The notes under the pieces are model-generated. The model was not told the origin of the DNA, searched no databases, and worked only from the letters and a program-made list of their open reading frames with translations. A stretch of 64,000 nt of DNA from Myxococcus sp. CA023 (GTDB lineage Bacteria; Myxococcota; Myxococcia; Myxococcales; Myxococcaceae): positions 23,074 through 87,073 of the forward strand of contig NZ_JAAEAH010000035.1 in NCBI RefSeq assembly GCF_010998615.1. The letters are read 5' to 3'. Positions 41,553 through 50,575 of the stretch are shown here, piece after piece (position 1 is the stretch's first letter; each line of letters begins with the position of its first letter). The position numbers and the translations under genes are program-made.

Positions 41553-42992
41553 TCAACCGCGCGTCAGCGCCGCGTCGATGCGCAGCAGGGATTCGTCGCG
41601 GCCTACCAGCACCAGCGTCTCGCCGATGCCCGGGCTGGTGGTGTTGCCGGTGAGTGCCACGCGGATGGGCTGCGCCACCTTGCCCATGCCGACGCTGGAG
41701 GCCTCGCTCACCTGCTTCACCACGCCGTCCAGCGCCTCCACCGACCACTCCGGCAGCGCGGCGAGCGTCTCGCGCACCTTGCGCAGCAGGTTGAGGGACT
41801 CGCCGGAGAGGTGCTTGGTGGCGGCCTTCTCGTCCAGGGTGATGCCGGAGCGGAAGTAGACGTTGGCAGCGGTGGTGGCGATGTCTTCCAGGGTGTTGGA
41901 GCGCTCGCGCAGCGTGCGCACCAGCGTCTCCAGCCGCGGGTCGCCCTTCGCCTGGATGCCCTTCGCCTCCAGGAAGGGGAGCAGCCGCTCCACCACGGTC
42001 TCCACCGGCAGCTGCTTCATCCACTGCTGGTTGAGCCACAGCAGCTTCTCCGGGTTCCACACGCCGGAGGTGGTGCCCACGTCGCTGAAGTCGAACCACT
42101 CGAGCATCTGCTCGCGGCTGATGACTTCGTCGTTGCCGTGGCTCCAGCCCAGGCGGATGACGAAGTTGAGCAGCGCCTCCGGCATGACGCCGTTGCGCTT
42201 GTGCACCATCACGTCCGCTTCCGGGTGCTTGCGCTTGGACAGCTTCTCGCGGTCCGGGCCCAGGATGAGCGGCAGGTGGGCGAAGTCGGGAGGCGTCCAC
42301 CCCAGCGCCTGGTACAGCATGAGCTGCGGGAAGGTGGAGTTGACGTGCTCCTGGCCGCGCGCGACCAGGGTGATGTCCATCAGGTGGTCATCAATGACAC
42401 ACCCGAAGTTGTACACGGGGATGCCGTCCGCCCGCATCATGACCCAGTCATCCAGGTCGCTGTGCGTCTTGGTGATGGTGCCCAGCGCCTTGTCGGTGAA
42501 GGACACGGAACCGTCACCCGCGGGCATCTTGAAGCGGATGACGGCGTCCGCGGCGTTGCGGCCGGCGGGGGGCTCGGTCCGCTCACGGCAGGTGCCCGGG
42601 TACTTGAACGCGCCGCCCGCCTTCTCCGCCACCTGCCGCTGCGCGTCGAGGTCCTCCTTCGTGCAGTAGCACCGGTAGGCCTTGCCCTCGGCGATGAGCT
42701 GGTCGGCGTGCTTGCGGTAGGTGTCCAGCCGCTGCATCTGGAAGTAGGGGGCGTAGGGGCCTTCCTTGCCGGGGCCCTCATCCCAGTCGATGCCCAGCCA
42801 ATTCAGTCCGTCCAGGATGGCCTGCACCGACTCCGGGGTCGAGCGGCCCTGGTCCGTGTCCTCCATTCGAAGGACGAAGGTGCCGCCCTGGCGCCGCGCC
42901 TGGAGGAAATTCATCAGCGCCGTACGGGCACCGCCAATGTGAAGGTAGCCGGTAGGCGAGGGAGCGAAGCGGACGCGAAGGGCAGGAGGCAT
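41553..42992 (-). CDS. gltX: Glutamyl-tRNA synthetase
   Basis: A 479-residue class I synthetase. The HIGH-type motif is in APSPTGYLHIGGARTA (about residue 10-24), the KMSKS-type motif is KLSKRKHP (about 248-255), and a zinc-ribbon region with CYC and a later C in YPGTCRER is present, as in many GluRS. It charges tRNA-Glu; whether it also charges tRNA-Gln is not shown by the sequence. The ATG at 42992 is chosen because the family motif begins a few residues after it, although the frame is open to 43370. Two tRNA genes, Glu and Gln, follow on the same strand. Confidence 0.97.
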   Translation of the reverse strand: MPPALRVRFAPSPTGYLHIGGARTALMNFLQARRQGGTFVLRMEDTDQGRSTPESVQAILDGLNWLGIDWDEGPGKEGPYAPYFQMQRLDTYRKHADQLIAEGKAYRCYCTKEDLDAQRQVAEKAGGAFKYPGTCRERTEPPAGRNAADAVIRFKMPAGDGSVSFTDKALGTITKTHSDLDDWVMMRADGIPVYNFGCVIDDHLMDITLVARGQEHVNSTFPQLMLYQALGWTPPDFAHLPLILGPDREKLSKRKHPEADVMVHKRNGVMPEALLNFVIRLGWSHGNDEVISREQMLEWFDFSDVGTTSGVWNPEKLLWLNQQWMKQLPVETVVERLLPFLEAKGIQAKGDPRLETLVRTLRERSNTLEDIATTAANVYFRSGITLDEKAATKHLSGESLNLLRKVRETLAALPEWSVEALDGVVKQVSEASSVGMGKVAQPIRVALTGNTTSPGIGETLVLVGRDESLLRIDAALTRG

Positions 42993-43079
42993 ACGGGCGC
43001 GCGGATTAGCAGGGCGAGGATGGAGGGTCAACGCGGAGGGGCATTCCTGGAGTAAGTTGGATGGCCAGGGAGAACTCGT

Positions 43080-43634
43080 ATGTCGATTCGTCAGGTAGTT
43101 CGCACGTTGCTCCTGGCTGTCCTCCTGGTGGGCGTGCCCGCGACCGCCACCACCCAGCTCCGCGTGGACCTGTCCGGGCTCGCGGTAGGCGCGGACACCG
43201 TGGTCCACGGTGTCGTCCGGCGCGTGGAGAGCCGCTGGAGCGGCGACAAGATGCGCATTCTCACCGACGTCGAAATCCAGGTGACGGAGTCGCTCAAGGG
43301 CCAGCCTGGGAGCACGGTGCTCGTCACCCAGCCCGGGGGCCGCATGGGGGACATTGGCCAGGTGGTGCACGGCCTGGCGTCCTTCACGCCGGGCGAGGAG
43401 GTGGTGGTCTTCCTGCAGAAGCGCGGCCCCCGTGCCTTCCGCGTCTCCGACATGGCGCAGGGGAAGTTCCAGGTGAAGCGTGAGGGAAAGACGGCGCTGG
43501 CCGTCCCGGAGCCCACCGAGTCGCAGCTGTTGGACCCCGTCACCCGAAAGCCGGCCGCGTCCGCGCTCCAGTCCATGACGCTGGTGGAGCTGAAGGCCGC
43601 CATCCGTGAAGCCCTTGGGGAGCAGACGCCGTGA
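43080..43634 (+). CDS. Small exported hypothetical protein
   Basis: A 184-residue protein with a signal peptide (hydrophobic residues 8-22, cleavage near ATAT) and a beta-rich mature domain beginning LRVDLSGLAVGADTVVHG and containing ESLKGQPGSTVLVTQPGG, an OB-like or immunoglobulin-like strand pattern. I do not recognise the family. Its stop overlaps the start of the first matrixin-like protease by one base (TGATG), so they are translated together. A GGGAG site lies about six bases before the ATG. It may be an inhibitor, chaperone or substrate of the proteases; none of this is shown. Confidence 0.8.
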   Translation: MSIRQVVRTLLLAVLLVGVPATATTQLRVDLSGLAVGADTVVHGVVRRVESRWSGDKMRILTDVEIQVTESLKGQPGSTVLVTQPGGRMGDIGQVVHGLASFTPGEEVVVFLQKRGPRAFRVSDMAQGKFQVKREGKTALAVPEPTESQLLDPVTRKPAASALQSMTLVELKAAIREALGEQTP

Positions 43635-44518
43635 TGCCGCTCGCGCCCCTGATGCTGGCCCTGACCCTGGGCCAGGTGGACCCCTACGTCCGCAGCCGTG
43701 TCGATGCGGGTGACACGGGCACGCAGTGCCTCTTCTGGACGTCCAATCGCGTCGTCTGGAACCAGAGCACCTACGGCAACCCGGACACGGCGGGTGACTC
43801 CGAGTTCGACGCGATTCGCGCCTCCTTCCAGAGCTGGCAGAACATTTTCGCCGAGTGCGGCAACCTCACGTTGGTGGAAGGCCCGCGCGTGGACGAACGC
43901 CAGGTGGGCTACCGGCGCCAGGGAGACAATACCAACCTGGTGCTGTTCCGGACCCGGGACTGCAACTCCGTGGCGCCCGCGAGCGATGCGTGTTGGGACG
44001 ACGACACGTGTGCCAACACGCATGACTGCTGGGATGACGACGACAACACCATCGCCATCACCCTCACCACGTACGACGAGCGCTCGGGCATCATCTACGA
44101 CTCGGACATCTCCTTCAACGCGGCGCGCTTCTCCTTCACGACGGCGAACGGCGGCACGTGCTTCCCGCCGGTGACGACCCACTGCGTGGCCACCGACGTG
44201 CAGAACACCGCCACGCACGAGGTCGGCCACCTCATCGGTCTGGACCACACGCGCGCCACCGGCTCCACCATGAACCCCAGCGCGCCTCCGGGAGAGGTGT
44301 CCAAGCGCGTGGTGGACTCGGGCTCGCGCGGCTTCGTCTGTGACGCCTACCCCCAGGGGCAGGCCAGCCAGTCGTGCCTCCACCCGGTGACGTCCATCGA
44401 CCTGGGGCCCAAGGCTGGAGGCTGCTCCGTGGCGGGGCCGGGTGGGGCGCTGTCGCTGGTTGCTGTCTGGTCGCTGTGGCTGGCGCGCCGCCGCCGTCGC
44501 GAGGAGGCGGTCCAGTGA
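43634..44518 (+). CDS. Matrixin-like zinc metalloprotease with MYXO-CTERM tail (1)
   Basis: A 294-residue secreted protein: short signal peptide, a Cys-containing prodomain-free catalytic region and the zinc motif HEVGHLIGLDH (about residue 195-205), which is the HExxHxxGxxH form of metzincins, with a downstream STMNPSAP Met-turn. The C-terminus has the MYXO-CTERM pattern: GGCS, a hydrophobic segment and RRRRR. Proteins with this tail are expected to be anchored or processed at the cell surface of myxobacteria. At least ten cysteines suggest disulfides. It overlaps both neighbouring genes. Confidence 0.88.
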   Translation: MPLAPLMLALTLGQVDPYVRSRVDAGDTGTQCLFWTSNRVVWNQSTYGNPDTAGDSEFDAIRASFQSWQNIFAECGNLTLVEGPRVDERQVGYRRQGDNTNLVLFRTRDCNSVAPASDACWDDDTCANTHDCWDDDDNTIAITLTTYDERSGIIYDSDISFNAARFSFTTANGGTCFPPVTTHCVATDVQNTATHEVGHLIGLDHTRATGSTMNPSAPPGEVSKRVVDSGSRGFVCDAYPQGQASQSCLHPVTSIDLGPKAGGCSVAGPGGALSLVAVWSLWLARRRRREEAVQ

Positions 44519-45459
44519 GGAAGGCGCTGGCGCTCGCGGCCGCGTGCCTGGCGACCTCTGCTCACGCGCAGATGGAAGAGGAGCCGTCCTACCGTCGTAC
44601 CGTGGTGCCCAGGCACCCGCTGTGCCTGGTGTGGCCGGTGCGTGAGTATGTCTACCACCTGGATGCGGCGGGCAGCGCGCGCACGCCGGGAGACTCCGAG
44701 GTGGCGGCCATCGAGGCGTCCTTCGACTCGTGGCGGAACATCTCCAACGGGTGCAGCGACTACCGGTTCACCCGGGGCGAGGACTGGCGAGCGCCCATCG
44801 CCGTGGGCTACGACGAGACGCGTCCCCGGGACAACTACAACATCATCACGTTCCGGGAGACGTCGTGCCGCGAGGTTGCCCCGGCGGATGATGCGTGCTG
44901 GACCGAAGAGACGTGCGGCAACATCTACCAGTGCTGGGAGCATCCGCCTGGGACCATCGGCCTCACCACGTCCACGTTCTCCTATCGGGACGGGCGGGTG
45001 TTGGACTCGGACATCGAGCTGAACGCGTCCCAGCCGGCACGGGGCTACGGCTTCCTCTTCACCACGGTGGACTCACCGGTGTGTGAAGGCGAGCCCTCGG
45101 TGGACTGTGTGGCCACGGACATCCAGAACACCATGACGCACGAGATTGGCCACGTGGTGGGGCTGGACCATGTCTTCGTCCCGGGCGCCACCATGGAGGC
45201 CACCGCGCCGCCGGGGGAAACGCGCAAGCGTGTCATCGACTCGGGGTCGGCCGCCGGGTTCTGTGACATCTACCCGCGTCACCTGCCGCCCACCCAGTGC
45301 TTCGTGCGGGAGGGGGCGGGGTTTGCGTTGAAGGCGGACGGCCGGGGCAGCGGCTGCGCGGCGGCGCCGGGGCCGGTGGCGCTGGGGCTGGCCGCGCTCG
45401 TCCTGACGCGTGTGCGGCGGCGTGCGGTTCGCGCTGCGGCGTCCCTCCGGCGGGATTAG
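44515..45459 (+). CDS. Matrixin-like zinc metalloprotease with MYXO-CTERM tail (2)
   Basis: The 314-residue paralogue of the preceding gene, starting at a GTG that overlaps its stop (GTGA). It has a signal peptide (KALALAAACLATSAHA), the zinc motif HEIGHVVGLDH (about 215) and a Met-turn region ATMEATAPPGE. The tail GSGC, a hydrophobic run and VRRR again match MYXO-CTERM. Shared blocks with copy 1 (DACW, SDI.LNA, VATDIQNT) show a tandem duplication, but overall identity is moderate, so it is old. Probably a surface or secreted endopeptidase. Confidence 0.88.
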   Translation: MRKALALAAACLATSAHAQMEEEPSYRRTVVPRHPLCLVWPVREYVYHLDAAGSARTPGDSEVAAIEASFDSWRNISNGCSDYRFTRGEDWRAPIAVGYDETRPRDNYNIITFRETSCREVAPADDACWTEETCGNIYQCWEHPPGTIGLTTSTFSYRDGRVLDSDIELNASQPARGYGFLFTTVDSPVCEGEPSVDCVATDIQNTMTHEIGHVVGLDHVFVPGATMEATAPPGETRKRVIDSGSAAGFCDIYPRHLPPTQCFVREGAGFALKADGRGSGCAAAPGPVALGLAALVLTRVRRRAVRAAASLRRD

Positions 45460-45469
45460 AGGTCCTGGC

Positions 45470-46189
45470 GTGGCCGTCGCATTCTTTGACCTGGACAAGA
45501 CGCTCATCGCCGCCAACTCGGGCTCGCTGTGGATTCGCCGCGAGCTCGAGCTGGGGCACATCTCCCGCTTCCAGGCGCTGCGCGCCAGCCTCTGGATTGC
45601 GCGCTACCACCTGGGCTTCGTGTCCATGCAGGACGCCGTCGCGCGCGCGATTGCCCAGCTCGCCGGTACGCCCGCGAAGCCGCTCCAGGAGCGCACCGTC
45701 GTATTCTACGAGGAGCAGGTGCGGCCGCTCTATCGGCCCGGGGCCTGGGCCGTGCTGGACGCGCACCGGCGCGCCGGGGAGCGGCTCGTCCTGTTGACGT
45801 CGTCCACGGGCTACCTGTCAGAGCTGGTGGCGCGGGAGCTGGGGCTGGACGCGGTGCTGTGCAACCGCTTCGAGGTCGATGGCGCGGGTCTCCACACCGG
45901 ACGCGCCCTGGGCACCATCTGCTTTGGCGAGGGCAAGCGCGTCTGTGCCGAGGCCTATGTGCGCGAGGCGGGCGTGGAACTGTCGGCATGCGCCTTCTAC
46001 ACCGATTCGTATTCGGACCTGTCGGTGATGGAGGTGGTGGGGCGGCCCGTGGCCGTCCACCCGGACCACCGGCTGCGGCGCCATGCCCGGAAGCGGGGCT
46101 GGCCGGTGGTGGACTGGGGTGTGCCGCCCGGCGGCGATGTGCCGGCCGTTCCTCCCGCGCCTCCCGTGGTGCCCTCCACCGGACCCTGA
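45470..46189 (+). CDS. HAD-IB family phosphatase (SerB-like)
   Basis: A 239-residue hydrolase with HAD motif I FFDLDKTLIAANSG near the N-terminus, motif II in LVLLTSSTGYLSEL (about residue 103) and a late YTDSYSDLSVMEVVG (about 178) as the acidic motif. This arrangement is the HAD-IB type, which includes phosphoserine phosphatases and lipid phosphatases. The GTG start follows the protease stop by ten bases, so it could be co-transcribed. The Pro/Val-rich C-terminus is disordered. Substrate unknown. Confidence 0.88.
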   Translation: MAVAFFDLDKTLIAANSGSLWIRRELELGHISRFQALRASLWIARYHLGFVSMQDAVARAIAQLAGTPAKPLQERTVVFYEEQVRPLYRPGAWAVLDAHRRAGERLVLLTSSTGYLSELVARELGLDAVLCNRFEVDGAGLHTGRALGTICFGEGKRVCAEAYVREAGVELSACAFYTDSYSDLSVMEVVGRPVAVHPDHRLRRHARKRGWPVVDWGVPPGGDVPAVPPAPPVVPSTGP

Positions 46190-46228
46190 TGTGCGCCGGG
46201 TCCGGCGGGGGCGGTCAGCGATGCATCC

Positions 46229-48286
46229 TCAGCGGCGCGGTGCCACCAGGCGCATGCTGAAGGTGTAGTCCACGTTCACCGGGTAGCCCTTGTAGACGAT
46301 GGGCTTGTAGGTCCGGGACGTGAGGGCATCGAGCACCGCGCGCTCCATGTGGGCCACGGACTTGATGGTCCGGCACTTCTCCACGCGGCCCTGCTGGGTG
46401 ATGGTGCAGCGGACAATCATCACGCCGCTCGACTTCGCGGCCATCGCTTCGCGCGTGTAGATGATGTCCTTGCCCTGGTCGACCATCTCCGGGCGAGGCA
46501 TGTCCTCGTTGTAGGGGAGCACGTCGCCACGCGCGGAGGCCACCGCCGCGGTGGGAAGGACCGGCAGCGCGAGCCCGGTCGCCGAGCCCTTGGCCGGAGC
46601 CGCGTCGGTTGCCACGGCCGTGGCGCCACCGACGGCCGCCGCGACAGGGAGCTCCGTGGCGGGCGAGGCCGTGGGGGCGAGCATCACCGGCGCGGACATG
46701 CCGCCCGGAGTGGCCACCGGCTCGACTTCCTCCGCCGTCTCATCCGCGCTCACGGAGGCCACCTCGACGTGCCGGCTGCCGCCCGCGCCGCCCCGGCGCT
46801 TCTGCAGCTTCTGCGACAGCACCACCTCGCCGGTACCGCCCGTGACGACGGTCTCCATCTGGTAGCCCTCCATCGCGAAGGTCAGCTCCACCGTGACGGA
46901 GCCATCCTGTCCCGACGGAATCTCCAGGGTGAAGGGCGTGACGCCTCGCTCCTTGCCCCGGTAGAAGACGCGGGCGCCGGAGGGCTGGCTCATCAACTTG
47001 AAGCGGACCTTGCCCGCGTTCGCGGCGGCAGCGGGTTCGGCGGCCGGCTCCGCGGCGGGTGCGGCGGCGACAGGCGCCGGGGCCTCCGCCTGGGGCGCGG
47101 GGGCCGGTGGTGCCGCATCCTTGTTCGACATGAAGAACACCGCGCCGCCCGCGATGAGGCCCGCCACCACGAGGCCTCCCAGGCCACCCGTGAGCAGCGT
47201 GCGCTGCCGGGCGCGCTTGACGTCCCGGGGCACCTCCACGCTGATGTCCACCGCCAGCGTGTCACCGGATTCGGTGTTGTTGCCCACGTTGGAGAACAGC
47301 GCGGGGGACGGGTAGGGGCCCGTCGTCGTCGCGCCGCCGGGCCGCTTGAAGATGCCGCTGTTGCCGCCCGCGGACATGCTCGCTTCGCGCAGGCCCTCCA
47401 GCAGCTCGTCCATTGTCTGGTAGCGCCGCGCCGGGTCCTTCTCCAGGCAGCGGCGGACCACCGCCTCGATTTCCGGCGGGATGTGGAGGTCCGGCCGCAC
47501 CTGCTGGAAGGTGGGTGGGGCTTCCTTGTAGTGGGCGAAGATGAGCTCGATGTGGTCGCGCGCGATGAACGGCGGACGCCCCATCAGCATCTGGAAGAGC
47601 ACGATGCCCAGCGAGTACACGTCGCTGCGCGCGTCGGTGGCGTTGCGCGCCTGCTCGGGCGCCATGTACTGCGGCGAGCCCAGGAACGTGCCGTTCTGGG
47701 TGATTTCAGGAGAGATCTGCCCCTCCTGGGGCGCCGCCACCGACTTCACCAGGCCGAAGTCCAGCACCTTGACCAGGTCCTGATCCTGCTCGTTGAGGAG
47801 CATGATGTTGGCCGGCTTCAGGTCGCGGTGGATGATGCCCTGGCTGTGCGCCTCGCGCAGCGAGCGGCAGATCTGCTGGGTGATGGCGATGGCGCGAGAC
47901 CACGCCAGCGGGCCGACCTGCCCCAGCACCTGGGCCAGCGTCCGGCCGTCCAGGTACTCCATGGCGATGTAGAAGATGCCGTCGTCCGTCTGCCCGTAGT
48001 CGATGACGGTGACGGTGTTGGGGTGGCGCAGCTTGGACGTCAGCGACGCCTCGCGCAGGAAGCGCTTCTGGAAGCCAGGGTCCCGGCTGCTGGGGAAGCT
48101 GGGGTTGAGCACCTTGAGCGCCACCACGCGCTCGAGCGGCGCCTGCAGGGCCCGGTAGACCTTGCCCATCCCCCCGATGCCCAACGGTTCCAGGATGCTG
48201 AAGCGGCCGTTCAGATTCCGCCCGATGAGAGGATCCGCGCCCGTTCCAGTGGGTGCCTCGGGATTCGGCGAGTCGCCCTTGATCAT
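46229..48286 (-). CDS. Ser/Thr protein kinase with PEGA and TonB-C domains
   Basis: A 685-residue transmembrane kinase. Kinase domain about 29-300: GIGGMG loop, Lys58 in VALK, catalytic Asp155 in HRDLKPAN, DFG at 176, GSPQYMAPEQ activation segment. A membrane segment follows at about 365-387, an Ala/Pro linker, a PEGA-like domain (about 425-500) and a C-terminal TonB-C domain (about 605-685). The C-terminal part lies outside the inner membrane and could sense the envelope. The ATG at 48286 is chosen because the kinase domain starts soon after; the frame is open to 48421. It is divergent from the che operon. Confidence 0.93.
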   Translation of the reverse strand: MIKGDSPNPEAPTGTGADPLIGRNLNGRFSILEPLGIGGMGKVYRALQAPLERVVALKVLNPSFPSSRDPGFQKRFLREASLTSKLRHPNTVTVIDYGQTDDGIFYIAMEYLDGRTLAQVLGQVGPLAWSRAIAITQQICRSLREAHSQGIIHRDLKPANIMLLNEQDQDLVKVLDFGLVKSVAAPQEGQISPEITQNGTFLGSPQYMAPEQARNATDARSDVYSLGIVLFQMLMGRPPFIARDHIELIFAHYKEAPPTFQQVRPDLHIPPEIEAVVRRCLEKDPARRYQTMDELLEGLREASMSAGGNSGIFKRPGGATTTGPYPSPALFSNVGNNTESGDTLAVDISVEVPRDVKRARQRTLLTGGLGGLVVAGLIAGGAVFFMSNKDAAPPAPAPQAEAPAPVAAAPAAEPAAEPAAAANAGKVRFKLMSQPSGARVFYRGKERGVTPFTLEIPSGQDGSVTVELTFAMEGYQMETVVTGGTGEVVLSQKLQKRRGGAGGSRHVEVASVSADETAEEVEPVATPGGMSAPVMLAPTASPATELPVAAAVGGATAVATDAAPAKGSATGLALPVLPTAAVASARGDVLPYNEDMPRPEMVDQGKDIIYTREAMAAKSSGVMIVRCTITQQGRVEKCRTIKSVAHMERAVLDALTSRTYKPIVYKGYPVNVDYTFSMRLVAPRR

Positions 48287-48459
48287 TCGTAGCCCCAGAC
48301 TGCAAGCAACATCGGTTCTCCAGAAGTGTCGCCGCACTTCATCAAACCATACCTGCCGAGCGCTTCGCACCAACGGGCTGTCCGATCCAGCACGTCTGAT
48401 GCCTTCCGTTGCCGCCATCACTCGTCAACCGTGTGAGAGTGAATGCCGGTTAGCCCGCA

Positions 48460-48489
48460 TTGACGCTTCTTTGTCGGACAGACTAGCGT
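48460..48489 (+). promoter_or_regulatory. Predicted promoter of the che operon
   Basis: TTGACG (48460-48465) and TAGCGT (48484-48489) are spaced by 18 bases; the start would fall near 48496, about 35 bases before the cheW ATG, which has a GGGAG site. Confidence 0.5.
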
Positions 48490-48530
48490 GCTCCAATCCC
48501 GCGCTTCAGTGACAGGCGGGAGTTCCCCTG

Positions 48531-49097
48531 ATGGCAGACACACCAGACAATTCCGTGGTCGCGCAGTCGCGCCGTCTCTCTGTCGAGGAGCGGCTGAGCC
48601 AGCTCGAGGAGGAGCAGGCCCGGCTGCGCCAGGAGCTGGCGTCGCTGGCGGGCGAGCTGCGCCTTCCGGGCATGTACCTGGCGGTGGACGCGGCGGGGAC
48701 CAGCGCGCTGATGGACGCGGAGACGGTGCAGGAGGTGGTGCGGCTGGTGGAGCTGGAGCCGCTGCCCGGGGCGCCCGCGCACGTGGCGGGGACCTTCGTC
48801 TACCGGGGCAGCCCGGCCGTCGTCGTGGACCTGGCGGCGCTCCTGGGGGTGAAGCGAGAGGCCTCCCTGGATGCGCACCTGGTCGTCTGCGGCGGCGGTG
48901 CGCGGACGGTGGCCGTGCTGGTGGACCGCGTGCGCGACCTGGTGGAGTCTCCGGTGCTGGTGGACGGGACGCCGGATGGGACGTCGCCGCTGCCGTGGGA
49001 TGCCAGCGGGCTGATGGCGGGTCTGTGCCGGACGCCCGAAGGCGTGCGCCCGTTGCTTCGGACGTCCGCGGTGCTCGTGGGGTCGGAGGCGCCGTGA
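48531..49097 (+). CDS. cheW: CheW-like coupling protein
   Basis: A 188-residue CheW. The first 45 residues form a Glu/Leu-rich coiled coil (RLSQLEEEQARLRQELASL), and the rest is the beta-barrel CheW domain with GTFVYRGSPAVVVDLAALLG. Such proteins link MCP receptors to CheA. It is the first gene of the chemosensory operon and its stop overlaps the cheR start (GTGA). The gene order matches my memory of M. xanthus che4, where this would be CheW4a; that is from recall, not a search. The extra coiled coil is unusual for CheW. Confidence 0.9.
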   Translation: MADTPDNSVVAQSRRLSVEERLSQLEEEQARLRQELASLAGELRLPGMYLAVDAAGTSALMDAETVQEVVRLVELEPLPGAPAHVAGTFVYRGSPAVVVDLAALLGVKREASLDAHLVVCGGGARTVAVLVDRVRDLVESPVLVDGTPDGTSPLPWDASGLMAGLCRTPEGVRPLLRTSAVLVGSEAP

Positions 49098-50542
49098 GCG
49101 AGGACGTGCTCGACGACGCGACGCTGGCCCGGGTCGAGGACGTCCTCCAGTCGGCCTGTGGGGTGACGTTGGCGCGCAGCCTGCGCCGCTCGCTGGAGAC
49201 GGCGCTGGGCCGGGCCGCGCGTTCGCGAGGCCTGGAGCCCGACGCCTTCCTGCGCAAGCTGCTGGTGCGCGAGGCCGCGGCGGTGGAGTGCTTCATCGAG
49301 CACGCCGTCATTGGCGAGACGTACTTCTTCCGTCACCCGGAGCACCTGCGCACCCTGGCGCGCCTGGCGCAGACGCACCCGGCCCCGTGCTTCCAGGTGT
49401 GGAGCGCGGGCTGCGCCAGCGGCGAGGAGCCCTACAGCATCGCCATGGCCTTGATGGCGGAGGGTTTGCCCGAAGGCCGCTTCCGCGTACTGGCGACGGA
49501 CGTGTCGGGCCGGGCACTCCAGCGCGCGCGGGATGGCGTGTACGGCCCGTGGTCCCTGCGCCGCATCGAGCCGGAGCAGGAGAAGCGCTTCCTGGTCGCC
49601 AACGGCGACGACTACTCCGTCATCCCCCAGGTCCAGCGCGCCGTGGAGTTCCGGCGCCACAACCTGGCCGTGGACCCGCCGCCCTTCATGGGCCTGGGCG
49701 CCATCTTCTGCCGAAACGTGCTCATCTACTTCCCGACGGAGCTCGCGCGGGAGGTGCTGAAGCGCTTCATCTCCGCACTGGCCCCCGGCGGGCTGCTCTT
49801 CGTCTCTCCGGCGGAGGTGCCGCTCACCAACGGCCTGGGTCTGGAGACGGTGGACGCCGAGGGCAGCGTGGCACTTCGTGTGCCCGTGCCGGGCGCGGTG
49901 ACGCCGGAGGCGCGGCTTCCTCGACTGAGGACGGGCCGCAATCAGGTGGCCTCGCCGGTGCCTCCAGCCGGGTGGCCTCAGGCGCTGGACGATTCAAGGG
50001 CGCGCCGCGCGCGCGGGGTGGAGGGGCGTCCATCTCTGAGCGAGCCCGGGACGTCGCGCCCTGCGTGGGCCGCGTCAACGCCAGACGCCGCCACTCCGGC
50101 CGCGCCGCGGTCCGTGGCCGTGGATGCGCTCGCTGCCGAGGAGGTTCCTCCCCTGGAGCGCGCCATCATCGCGGCGCGCGCGGGACACTTCGAGGAGGCG
50201 GAGGCGCTGGCGCGCGAGGCCGCGAAGGCGCTCGTTCCCGAGGCGTACCTGCTGCTCTCCATGGTGGCCGAGGTTCGGGGCGACCTGAACGGGGCGGTGG
50301 AGGCGGTTCGCAAGGCGCTGTACCTGGAGCCCCGGTTGGCGCTGGGGCACGCCACGCTGGTTGCCCTCTATGGGCGCATGGAGCGGCCCGAGGACGCGGA
50401 GCGTGCGCGGCAGAACGCCCTGCGCGCGCTGGACGGATTGGATGATGAACACCCGCTGCGTGGGGTGGAGACGATGACGGCCGGCGGCCTGAGGCAGGCC
50501 CTGGCGCCAGTCGAGCAGGCTGGCTGGCTTGGAGTGCGCTGA
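49094..50542 (+). CDS. cheR: CheR methyltransferase with C-terminal TPR
   Basis: A 482-residue protein with a CheR domain (about 1-275): the SAM-binding block VWSAGCASGEEPYSIAM (about residue 103-119) and the FCRNVLIYF motif (about 212). It adds methyl groups to receptor glutamates. The C-terminal 130 residues contain helical repeats of TPR type (EEAEALAREAAKAL...), which in CheR-TPR proteins control or localise the activity. The GTG at 49094 overlaps the cheW stop. No CheB demethylase lies in the operon, so adaptation cannot be complete here. Confidence 0.92.
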   Translation: MSEDVLDDATLARVEDVLQSACGVTLARSLRRSLETALGRAARSRGLEPDAFLRKLLVREAAAVECFIEHAVIGETYFFRHPEHLRTLARLAQTHPAPCFQVWSAGCASGEEPYSIAMALMAEGLPEGRFRVLATDVSGRALQRARDGVYGPWSLRRIEPEQEKRFLVANGDDYSVIPQVQRAVEFRRHNLAVDPPPFMGLGAIFCRNVLIYFPTELAREVLKRFISALAPGGLLFVSPAEVPLTNGLGLETVDAEGSVALRVPVPGAVTPEARLPRLRTGRNQVASPVPPAGWPQALDDSRARRARGVEGRPSLSEPGTSRPAWAASTPDAATPAAPRSVAVDALAAEEVPPLERAIIAARAGHFEEAEALAREAAKALVPEAYLLLSMVAEVRGDLNGAVEAVRKALYLEPRLALGHATLVALYGRMERPEDAERARQNALRALDGLDDEHPLRGVETMTAGGLRQALAPVEQAGWLGVR

Positions 50543-50575
50543 GAGGCGCGCGCTCCGCACGAGGTGGGAGGCAAC

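Noticed and set aside
46349..48292. 647-codon plus-strand frame opposite the Ser/Thr kinase
   Set aside because: Antisense shadow; kinase motifs on the minus strand are all intact.
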